NCBI RefSeq assembly: GCF_900497805.2
Contig: NW_020948983.1
Span: forward strand, 16,540,621-16,604,620
Direction of reading: 5' to 3'
Origin: Vombatus ursinus
Lineage: Eukaryota > Chordata > Mammalia > Diprotodontia > Vombatidae
DNA: 64,000 bases
In this document: positions 27,101 through 39,100 of the stretch, in pieces
Layout of the letters: each line of letters begins with the position of its first letter
Numbering within the stretch: the stretch's first letter is position 1
Notes under the pieces: generated by a model
Database searches by the model: none
The model's input: the letters and a program-made list of their open reading frames with translations, nothing else
What the model was told of the DNA's origin: nothing
Program-made: the position numbers and the translations under genes

Positions 27101-30100
27101 AGAGGAAAGGGGTAGATTGAAGAGTTCTTGTGAAGATGCAATCAAACAAGATTTGCATCTGCTTGGCTTTGTGAGATGAAAGTGAAGGGTAGAAGACAGC
27201 ACTAAGCTTGCAAACCTGCATGACTGGAAGAATGGTGCTGTCCTCAACAAAAAAGAAAGTTCAGAAAAGGAATAAGTTTGGGAAGAAAGGTAAGTTCTGT
27301 TTTGGACACAGTGAGTTTGAGATGCCTAGAGATTGCCCAGTTGAAAATGTTTAATAATCAGTTTGTGAGGCAGGACTAGAGTACAGAAGTAAAGCTAGGG
27401 CTGGATACATAGATCTTAGTGTCATCTGCACGGAGATGATAATTAAATCCCGGGGATCAATATTACCGGTAACCAAATAAGAATGTAGAGAGACAAAAGG
27501 GCCTAGAACAGAGCACTGGGAAATTAGGAAGCAGGGATGATGACTTGGCATAGAAAATCAAGAAAGAATAGTCAGGTGAGAAAACAAAAAGAAAAGTGTC
27601 ATGAAAATCCTAGAAAAGAAAGAATATTCAGGCGGAAAAGATTGTCAAAGGTATCCAATACTGTACAGAGATCAAGAAGGTTGAAGACTGGGGAAAGACC
27701 ATTAGATTTAGCAATTAATATAATCATTTACAACTTTAGAAAAAGATGTTTCAGTTGAATGAGATCAGAAACCAGATTGTAAAGGGTAGAGAAATGAGAT
27801 AGAGGAGAGGGAATTGAGATCATATTTGAGTATAAGATAGCTTTTTCAAGAAGTTTGGCTGAAAAAGCGAGGATAGAGAAAGAGAATAAGTTGAAGGAAT
27901 CTCTTAGGTTCCAGTGAGGAACCTAAATGAAAATGGGAAAGACTTGAGCATTTTTATAGGCAACACAGAAGGAGCTAGTAGAAGAGAAAGAGCCTGAAGA
28001 GTAGGAGGACTGGAGATTGAGAGTACTGTGAGGGCAATCTGCCAGAGAAGAAGGGAAGAGAAGGGATCAAAAGTACATGCAGAATAGTTGATAATTACTT
28101 CCTCAACAGAGATTGAAGAGAACAGCGGTGAGGAGGGGCCATATCAGAGTTGTGAGATGTAGATAAGGGGGAAAGAAGGAAATAATGGTGAATGGCCTCA
28201 GTTTTCTCAATAAGGTATAATGTGCTCAGCTACAGCATTTTTTCTCAGGCTGAACTCCTATAGAACAGTGCTTCCCACTCTTCCCTGACTACTACCCTAT
28301 GTTAAATATCAATACATTGATATGTGTACTCAAAAAAGAGGGGGTCCTTTTCCAAACCACTATGCAGCTAGATTCCTGGGTGCTAATAAAGGAAAGGGAC
28401 AGGAGATAAGCATTTTATTAAGTACCTGCTTTGTGCCAGGTACTTAATAACTGCTTCTGCAGCAGTACCTGACACAAAGCAGGTTTACAAATGTTATTTG
28501 TACTGAAGTTAAAGTAGTCTCTGGCCAGCCAAGCTATTGCAAAGAAAGCTTCAATGGAAGCAAAGGAGTCTTCTTTGTAATAGCTTGGCTGGCCTAGAGA
28601 CTATTATTTGTCTATTCTGTAGAGAATCAAGCCCAGAAGTGTTGTATTCTTGAGATCTTTTGCAAATGGAGCTACACTTAATATCTTGTTAAAATTACTA
28701 CTTAATATTGATACTTCTTAATGTATGATAATATGATCTTAACTTGTCTTGGCAAATTTGGTGTATATTTATTGATAATGCTAGGCCGCCAAAGCAAAAG
28801 CAAGCAGAGGTTGCTAGCCCTTTTGGAGAACGGCGAGGGTCTGTCCAAATTCAGAAGGAGAACTTTGCCCAATTAATGAATGGCATGGAGGAGCTGGATA
28901 ATCCAATTAATATGCCAGAAGGCATAGAACCTGCAGTCTGGATGCATTTCTGTGATCTAAGAAGAACAAAAGTGGAAAGTGAACAAAAAGTAATGTTTTA
29001 TCTATTAATATTAAATATAGAGAGTTGGCTGGTTGGGCTGAAATACTTTTTTCTCTTTTTTAATGTTTGTTACGAGAGAGATCAATGGGTGGGTTGAGAA
29101 GATATATATATATATATTAAATGAATGACATAAAGACAAAAAGCATCAATTGAAAATTCTTAGAAATCAAATATGGAGTTGAACAATCTTAGAAGGGTTG
29201 TTTTTAGGATAATCATACTCTGTCTCCCTAATAATATAATAAATGTTGGTAGCATCAGAGTATTATATTGAATATTGAGTCTTAAAGCCTACACTGGGAG
29301 AGATAACAAACACACTGGATATTAAAGTCAGGATACAAAAAGATCTTGACAATCTAGAATGCTAGGCAAAATCTAATAACATTTAATCAGCATAAATGTA
29401 AAGTCTTAGTCTTAGGATGGAAAAAAAAATCAGCTTCACAGATATCAGATGGGAGAAGAGAGATTAGACGTAATTCTTCCAATACAAATCTATGTATTCT
29501 GGTGAACAGCGAGCTAAACATGACTGTAATGGGCAGCCAAAAAACCGCTTTAAGAGAGTCACAATTTTCAGGAATAAGAAGATCAAAATACTGCTGTATC
29601 TGCCCTAGTCAGACCACATCTAGAGTGCTGTGCTCAGATCTCAGAATCATATTTCATAAGCAGGAAAGCATCCTCCTGGGGAAAATTACCACCACCAGAG
29701 AAGGTGATGAAGAGTTTTGAGTGAATGACATATGAGGATCAGCTGATGTAACTGGGATAGCTTTCTTTATGTATCTGCAGGGCTGCTATAGAGAACAGGG
29801 ATTAGACTTGTTCTATTTGTTTCTGGAGGGCAGAACTAGGAATAATGGCTAGAAGTTGTAGAGAAGCAATTTTAAGCTTCATGTAAAGAGAAACTTCCTA
29901 AAAATTAGGGCTACACAAAATTGGAATGGTCTATATGAGGAGGGATTGTGAATCCCCCCTAATTTGAGGTATCTGGGCACTGAAGTATTAGATGACCATT
30001 TGGCAGGTATGTTGTACAAGGAACTCTTTTTCAAGTGTGAATTGGACTATCTGGCCACTGAGGTTCATTTCAACTCTGAAATTCCATGTTCCTATTATTC

Positions 30101-33100
30101 TAATTTTAATGGTCATAGGAGACAGAGTAGGTCTGTAGCAATAGAATATCTGTTCCTTCCCTTTGACAGGTTTCTTCTGTCTTCCCCAGGAAGCAACAAA
30201 GAGTAAAACTATTTAATTCAGCATACCCAGCTTTATTCTGTAGCTGGGTTATATCCTTTAAAGGGTAAAACAGATGAGAAACATGGTACTGCCCTTTACT
30301 TGACAGGCACTGAAAGGACGCATCCCCATTTTCAATCCCTCAAAAAAAATTCCCTCATATCATTAAACACAGTGCCACTAACATATGACCGAGCATATTG
30401 AAACTCATGTTTCTACTCCACTAACAATCTAAAAATCAGGAGCCAGCAAAAAAATGATATTGTTGGCATATTTCATTTTTAACAATAAGGAAATTTTACA
30501 CTCTCAAGTACTGGCAGAGAATGTCATGGATTAAGTTCCTTTATACTGCCCACTGACATTATTAGGTGATTGAACTTTGATTAAATGAATTCTTCTTGTG
30601 AAAACTATTTTTTAAATCATTGAAACAGGTTTGTTCTAATTTTTCTCCTTATGATCTAAGAGGTTATGCTTTGGTTTGTTCAGGTAAAGCAAAAAGCCCT
30701 TGTTATGCTGGAAATGCAGGCCTTCCTCCGGAAAAGAACTGAGGATGATGAGAAGGTGCAAATGGACATGGAAAAAGTTTTCCAGGAACTCTTCATGTAA
30801 TATAACTATTGATTATTTAATTTACATTTATTTAGGCCTATTTGAAATCTAGTCCAGAGTTTTTAAGCTGGGGGAAAATCTCTAATATAAAGAAGACTGA
30901 CATCAATAGGTTTATCCTTGAATTACCCTGCATCATTATGGAAATGAGTTTCGAAAACTCTAAAACCTGAGACCCCATTGTAAAAAAATCACATAGTCCA
31001 GGTTAAGATTCCTTCATTTGTTCCTCTTCTGTTTTTTGTAAATAGGGATTATTAGAAAGTTTTCCTAATACCCACCTCTGTTTTTATAGAAGAAAAGAAA
31101 ATGTCTTTGTCTGGATTTTTTTGGCTAACTTAACACCGGCTAATAAAAACAATAATCAATCTGCCTGGAACTGTGCTAGTTCTGGGAAAACAAAAACAAA
31201 AAAAATTAAACAGTTCCTGTCCTCAAGGGACCTACATTCTATTGGGGGAGACAAAATATGCAAAAAGAAGTTATATCCAAAAGTGATATATGATAATTTT
31301 GTGATGATCAGGAAAGGCCTTATATGGAAGGTTGGTTTTTGACTTGAACTTTGAAGTAAACTAGTAATTCTAAGAGGTCAAGGTGAAGAGAGTGTATACT
31401 AGTTCATAGAGACAGCCTGCTCAAAGGCATGGAAGCAAAAGATAGAATACGTCATGTGTGATACACAGCAAGAAGGCCAGTTTGGCTGGACCACAGAGTG
31501 CATGAAGGAAGTAATATAAAATAAGGCTGGAAAGGCAGCCAGATTATAAAGGGCTTTAAATGCCAATCACAGAAATCAGTATATAATCCTAGAGGTAATA
31601 GCCAATGGAATTTACTGAGCAGGAAAGTGACACATACAGAGTGCTAACCCCTTTAAAACCATTGCAAACTGACTTCCAATTTCATCAGTCAACTGAACAT
31701 GCTCTCTCCAAAGTTACCAATGTCCTCTTAATTACCTAACCCAATGATCTCTTTTTTTTCAGTCTTCATTTCTCTTGACCTCTCTGCAGCATTTGACAGT
31801 GCTTATCATCTTTCCTCTTGGGGACTAATTCCTATCTGGATTTTGTGACAGTACTTTCCTAATTCCCCAGGAATTACTTCTTCAAGAATATTACTTTGGC
31901 AACTGTATGGAGGATGGAGATGGAAGAGATTTGAGGCAGGAAAATTAATTATAGGAAGGTATTACAAAAGACCAGGAAAGTGACGGTAGTGCAAGTTCTG
32001 ATCTGAGATAGCCAAGCAGGGACAAAGAAATGGATGTTTTTACACATACGCATTTATCTCTTATAAAGAAGAACTGACCTAGAAAACATAATCCAAGACT
32101 CACCAGATACCTGTAAGTCAAGACCAATTAAAAAAAAAGACTGGACACAATATTTCAAGTTATCATAGATGAACACTGACCAGACCTATTAGTAATAGAG
32201 TGCACAGTAAAAGTAGAAAGATTCTATTGGTCACCTTCTGAAAAATAAACCCTAAAATGAAAACTACCAGGAACATCACAGCCAAAATTTGGGGCTTTCG
32301 AGTTAAATTTCAAAAATACTTTAAATAGTTAGAAAGAAAGAGTTAAAATAGCAAAGAACCAGTTAGGCTAACAGAAGACTTGGCAGCTAGTATTGCAAAG
32401 GAGAGATTTTGAAATATAATATTCCAAAATGCAAAAGATAAAGGCTTACAACCAAAAATAATTCACCTGGAAAAACTGACTATAATTCTAAAGGGAAAAT
32501 GAACAATTAATAAAACAGAATATTTTCCAAGCATTCTTGATGAAAAGAGCAGAGCTGAGCAGAAACACCGAAATTCAAACATAAGAGTCAAATGAGACTA
32601 AGAAAGGTATAAAAAGCTGGAAAAGACTGTATGACGAGGAAGTGTTTACTTTCTAATGGGGAAAAAGAAATAAGTCCCCTCAGAATCCTAATTCTTCAAG
32701 GGAATTAAATAAAACAAAGAAGAGATAAGGGAAGTTTTGCCTTGTTTTTATGATCTTAAGTAAAGCAAGAAAGGGGAAGAAAACAAATACATTTGGGAAC
32801 AAAGTAGGAGAAAGGGAATTAAAAATTATCCTTCCACAGGTCCACCTATGGAAACCTTGTTACAACTTTTACTTCCTCTATATAGTTAAGTTGGACTATC
32901 TTATCAACACTCTGCCAGGGCCATGGGCCAAGCTATCAGGGCCAATCTGAGCATCTCACTAAACTAATCAATCAGTAGATGGGCAATGTGTACCAGGGCA
33001 GGGACTTAATCAATGCAAGCTTATGACCCACACTTAAAGGGAATTCCTTGTTTCAGGGGAAATAATTGCAATCCTCAATCAGGAATGGGGTTCACTGGGT

Positions 33101-36100
33101 TACCTGTGCCTGCATAGGGTAGACACATACTGAGACAATCAATACAACACATGTACAGCCCCGGACATCTAAGGGCATCACAGACCTGTTGTTGCTCAAT
33201 CTAGGGTGGCCGAATGCCACTTGTCCCTCTAGGAAGTGTAAGGTATGTTCAGGAAAGACTAGCAGCTCTGGTGTGAGGGCTGGCAAGCCATTGTCAGGCT
33301 CCTTTCCACCCTTAGTGTCCACTTGATTCACCCAACTCTCACCTGTGGCTCCAAGAAGCAGTAGCACGGGCACTGGCAGCATCCCGGTAAACCTTTTCAG
33401 CAGACAGGCTAAACCAAGTTGAGGATAACTGAGGGTTCTCAAACTCTTCAGTGAGGAAGCAGGATACATACCCCAAGTACTTGAAGACCTCTCCCGAAGA
33501 ACTGGTGGATAGAACAATTTGTTCCAACAGTCATGAAGGCAACTGAAGCAGGTGGTGTGGAGTGCTCAGGGCATGGTTAGACACGAAAGACGCCAATGTC
33601 AGTCACTTCATCCTGAGCCATCACCAGTCATCTTGACTTTGTCTCGCCACTGGACTCGTTACTCTGGAATAGTACAGCAGACAACTTCACACAACTCTGC
33701 CTTCCTTAAATCCAATTTATGCACAAATCAAAAGATATCACCCATACTACTTTACCATTTTTACCTATCTCAAATTCCTATGGCAACAGACAAGTAACAA
33801 CGCAGCAGATGCAGATGCACTGGGAGCTGCAGTCACAACCCTGCACGCAGGTGGCCCAGGCCATAAGGTTATCTTCTCACTGGACTGAAGCAGCAGTGGG
33901 ACTTGGCAGCACTCTGGGTGTCTGAGCAGCCTTGAAGGACAGCACTGCTCACCTCTTAGCATGAAGAAGAGGTTAGAAAAGGCGCCCTAAAAATTGTCTG
34001 CTTCACTCAACCCTGGCCTGCTTACCATGGCAGGCAAGCATCTCACCCTGAGGTCAAAATGAAAAAAAAATTACAAAAACTTTTGCAAAGATGATTCCAC
34101 TCACCATAGGTACACGGAATGTGACTGGAATGTGAGCACACGTATGGCCAACACAAAATCCAGTAGACCCGAAGAACAGCTCTTGTTGCAAGAGAACTCA
34201 GATGTTGTACCCAAATAGCAGTCCTGAGTGAAACAAGGTTAGCAAATGAAGGCCAGCTTATGGGAGTCAGAGCTGGATACACATTTTTCTGGAGTGGCTG
34301 CAGTGAAAGGGAGCAAAAGGGAGCGCTGTGAAGTTGTCATAGGTTTTGTAATCAAAACTAGCCAACAGGTTTATAAGCCCACCAAAAGGCGTGAACAACA
34401 GGCTCATGAGAATGTGATTGCCACTTGCAGAAAAGTACCACGCCACCATCATCAGTGTGTATGCTCCCACCATGATGAACCCTGATGAGAACAAAGAAAA
34501 ATTTTATGAAGATCTGGAAACTATAATCATCAATGTGCCAAAAGAGGACAAGTTTACAATTCTGGGTGACTTTAATGCAAGAATAGACACAGACCACCAG
34601 ACATGGCAGGGAGTCCTTGGGAGGAATGCAATCAGAAACAGAAATGGCAAAGGTCACTTACTACTGAAGCTCGTATATCTCATGACCTTCTTATCAACAA
34701 CACTATCTTCTGTTTACCTAAATGCAATAAAATTTTGTGGATGCACCCTTACAGCAAACATTGACATTTAATAGATTATGTGATTGTAAGGAGAAGAGAC
34801 AGGATGTGAGAGTGATAAAGGCAATGTGTGGTGCAAAGTGCTGGACTGATCATAGATTTATCTTCTCCAAGCAAAATATTCACATTCAACAAAAGTGGTA
34901 GCCCCAAGGCAAGATGACTACCAGAAAACTTAAGGTCAACAGAATAGAGTGCTTCTTTTTTTTTAGAGTGCTTCTTAGTGGGTGAACAGTTTGTTGTTAA
35001 CTTGGAGGGAAAGCTAAGCCAACATACAGCTGGCAACAGTGGAGCAGAAAAGGAATGGATGGCTTTGAGAGATTTGGTGTACAGCATTGCATTTACTCAT
35101 CTGGGCCTGAACACTCACATACATCGACTGGTTTGACAAAAATAATGGAGAAATTCAGAAGCTGCAAAATGAAAAAATGAGAACTCCACATGGTTTACCA
35201 ACAGGATAGTTCATCTCTAAAAAGACAGTGTTTAACTCCATCACAAGTAAAGTGCAAACAAAGATTAGAGAGACACCGAATTCTTGATTCAAAAGGCAGA
35301 TTAAATTCAGTTTTACATTGACAGTAAAAATCCGAAGCATTTTTATAATGCCCCGATGGCTATTTATGGGCCAAAGACCTATGATGCATCTCAACTACTC
35401 AGCACAGATAAAGCCACGTTGATTAGTGATAAGGACATGATCCTGGAGAGTTCTCAACACACCATCAATCAATGCTGAAGCCACTGACTATATTCAGGTT
35501 GAAATCAATCCCTCTCTAATGAACTTCTAACTGAAGAAGCGATTTTGAATGCCATTCAGCTCCTCTCATGTGGCAAAGCGATGCTAATTCTATTCCAGAT
35601 GAGATTTACAAGACAGGGGGTCCAGTGCCCATACAAAAGCTGACTGAAATTTTCTGGTTTACATGGCAGGAGGAGGCTATCCCTTAGGAGTTGAAGAATG
35701 CCGCCATTGTCCATCTTTATAAAAGTAAAGGAAATAGATTGTCCTGTGACAACCACAGTCTCTCTCTTAGTCATTGCTGGCAAGATTCTTGCCAGAGTCC
35801 TCCCTAATATCCTTCACCTGGAAGATGGACATCTATCTGAGAGCCAGTGTGACTTCAGAAAGGGCCAAGGAACAGTTGATGTGGTGTTTGCTGCCTGATG
35901 ACTCCAAGAGAAGTGCCAAGAGCAGAAGAGAGGTCTGTACACAACATTCATCAATCTGACTAAGGCCTTTGATACTATCAGTCTTGAGGGTTTATGGAAA
36001 ATTATGGCAAAATTTGGGTGCCCAGAGAAATTCATCAGCATTGTACATCAGTTGCACGATCTCATGCTTGCACGGGTTCTAGAGAACAAATGATGGTCTC

Positions 36101-39100
36101 ATGCTTACCTAGTCTCTAATGAAATGAAGCAAGGCTGTGTTCTTGCTCCCATATTTTTAACAGCATTGTTGCCAGCTGCCTTCAAAGATGAAAACAGCAA
36201 CAAGGTTAGCTGCCACACTGATGGTAAATTATTTAACTGGAAAAGGCTACAAGCCAAGACTAAAGTGGGGACAGAGGCAGTGCATGATTTTTAAATTTTT
36301 ATTTATTTAGTTTTAGTTTTCAACATTCACTTCCATAAGATTTTGAGTTCCAAATTTTCTTCCCATCTCTCCCCTCCCCCACCCCAAGATGGCATGCAAT
36401 TTGATATATACATCCTTATTGAACCTATTTTCACATTAGTCATGTTGTAAAGAAGAATCAGAACTAATGGGAAAAAGCCCGAGAAAGAAGAAACAAACAA
36501 AAGAAAAAAGAAAAAAAAAGAGAGAGAGCAAATAATGTTTTGATCTACATTCAGACTCCATAGTTCTTTTTCTAGATGTGGACAGCATTTTCATCATGAG
36601 TCCTTTGGAGTTGTCTTCGATCCTTGCATTGCTAATAAGAGATGAGTCTATCAAAGTTAGTCATCATACATTGTGGCTGTTACTGTGTACAATGTCCTCT
36701 TGGTTCTGCTCATTTCACTCAGCATCAGTTCATTCAAGTCTTTCCAGGCTTTTCTGAAGTCTGCCTGTTCATCATTTCTTATAGCACAATAGTATTCCAT
36801 TACATTCACATACCACAACTTGTTCAGCCATTGCCCAACTGATGAGCATCCCCTCAATTTCCAATTCTTTGCCACCATAAAAAAGAGCTGCTATAAATAC
36901 TTTTGTACATGTGGGTCCTTTTCCCATTTGTATGATCTCTTTGGGAGTGCATGATTTTTTGTTCGCAGATGACTGTACACTCAATGCAGCCTCTGAGCTG
37001 AGATACAACAAAGTATGGATTGATTCTCTGCTACTTGTGCTAATTTTGGCCTAACAATTAACACCAAGAAAACACAGCTTCTCCACCAGCCAGCACTACA
37101 CTATCCACATAGGGAACCACTGGTTACAGCAAATGGAGAAATATTGAATGCTGCGGATAAGTTCGCTTACCTTGGCAGTTTACTTCCCAGTGATGTACAC
37201 ACAGAAGATGAGTTTGACTCAGACATTGCAGGAACTAGCTCAGTCTTTGGGAGGCTCCAAAGGAAAGTGTAGGAGAGAAGAGGTATTAGGCTGCTTACAA
37301 AACTGAAGGTCTACAGAGCTGTTGTGCTGACCTCATTGTTGGATGCCTGTGAAACCTGGATAGTCAACCAATGCCATGCTAGGAAACAGAATTGCTTTCA
37401 TTTGAATTGTCTTGGGAAAATTCTGAAGATCACCGGCAGGAAAAAGTACCAAACACTGAGGTCCTTTCTCAGGCCGAACTACCAAGCGTTCAAACTACTG
37501 CAGAGAGCACAACTCTGATGAGTTGTTCAAATGACAAATGTATGTTTGCCTGAAAGACTATTTTATAGACAACTTACACGAAACAAGTGCTCACATGGAG
37601 GTCTGAAGAAGCAATACAAGGATGCTCTCAAGGTTTCTCTGAAGAACTTTAGAATTTTGTGATATGGTGGATACTGTCAAAGGACTGTCCAGCATCAGAG
37701 CAGGTGCTGTGCTCTACGAGTGAAGCAGAATTGCAGTAGCTTAAAAGAAACATGAAATGTACAAATTTAGAGATATCTCCACTCCAAATGTTCATGTGGA
37801 CTATTTGTGCCCGACGCATGGTAGAGCCTTCTGAGCTCATATTGGTCTGATCAACCACACCTGGACACACTATCCCTTGCCTCCAATATAGTGATGTTAT
37901 TTTGGTCTTCTTTGAGAATGACAGACAACAACCAACCAAGGAGAAAGGGAATAGAACACACTAGTTCACATGATTGGGGTACACGAGTCAAAGACTATAT
38001 AACTGGGAGGAAGGGGCAGAAGTAGAAATCACATGAATTAAACATACAGTTTAGTGCAGAAAAATATTAAATTCGACAAGAAAACAGGCAGGAACTGAAA
38101 GAAGGGAAGGGTGGATGAAATGAAGGAAGGATTAATCATAAGCAAAGCAAATTCAATTAGGGAGAGTAGACCATGAAGGGGGAATTAAAAAGAAAGAGTA
38201 AAAAACCTGTGATTAAGGTCTGGACAAGAACAGAAGCAGTAGAGAAGGAGCAGATCCTTTACTAGTGTTGAACACATTCTTCTTCTCTTACCGCCTCCTT
38301 TGTAAAGACGGGTGGTGGCAGGGGAGGAGTGGAGAAAAAAGTGTAAGAGGATAAGATGGAGGAAAATATACAATTAACAGTCATAATCATAAACCAACTC
38401 AATTATAAAAAAGAAGAAAATAGAATGGATTAGAAAACAGAATCAGCAATATGCTGTGTACAAGATATACACAAAATAGAAATAAGGGGCAGAGGAAAAT
38501 CTATTTATTGTGCTTCCAATGATCTTTTTTAAAAAAAAAAAGGCAGCGGTAGTAATCATGATTGCATCCAATAGAGCAGTAAAATAGAAATGATTAGAGA
38601 AGATAAACAGGAAAACTATATTATACTTGCAGGTACCATAGACAGCAAATTAATACCAGTACTCAATATAAAGTCTCTGAATGACATAGCATCTAAATAC
38701 TTAAAGGAATAATTATCAATTTAAAGAGAGAAATGGAGAGTAAAGACTATTATAGTTGGAGTCCTCAACATATCTTTTTCAAACTTGGGCAAATTTAATA
38801 AAAAGATAAACTAGAAAGAAGAACCTAAATAGAATTTTTTTAAGTTGGATATGGTAGAGCTCTGGTAATTACTGAGTTGGAATAGAAAGGAATATACAGG
38901 AGCAGCTAGGTGGCACAGTGGACAGAGCACTGGCACTGGAGTCAGGAGGACCTGAGTTCAAATCCGGTCTCAGACACATAACACTTATTAGCTGTGTGAC
39001 CCTGGGCAAGTCACTTAACCCCATTGCCTAGCCAAAAAAAAAGGAGTATATGTATTTTAGCTGTGCAAGGAAGCTTTATAAAAATTGACCAATTATCAGG

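Noticed and set aside
33092-33517. 141-residue open frame on the minus strand
   Set aside because: It lies antisense in the leader of the inserted LINE and resembles no family; taken as chance.
34418-34771. 117-residue frame with an endonuclease motif as a host gene
   Set aside because: It is the APE endonuclease part of a LINE that has target duplications around it.
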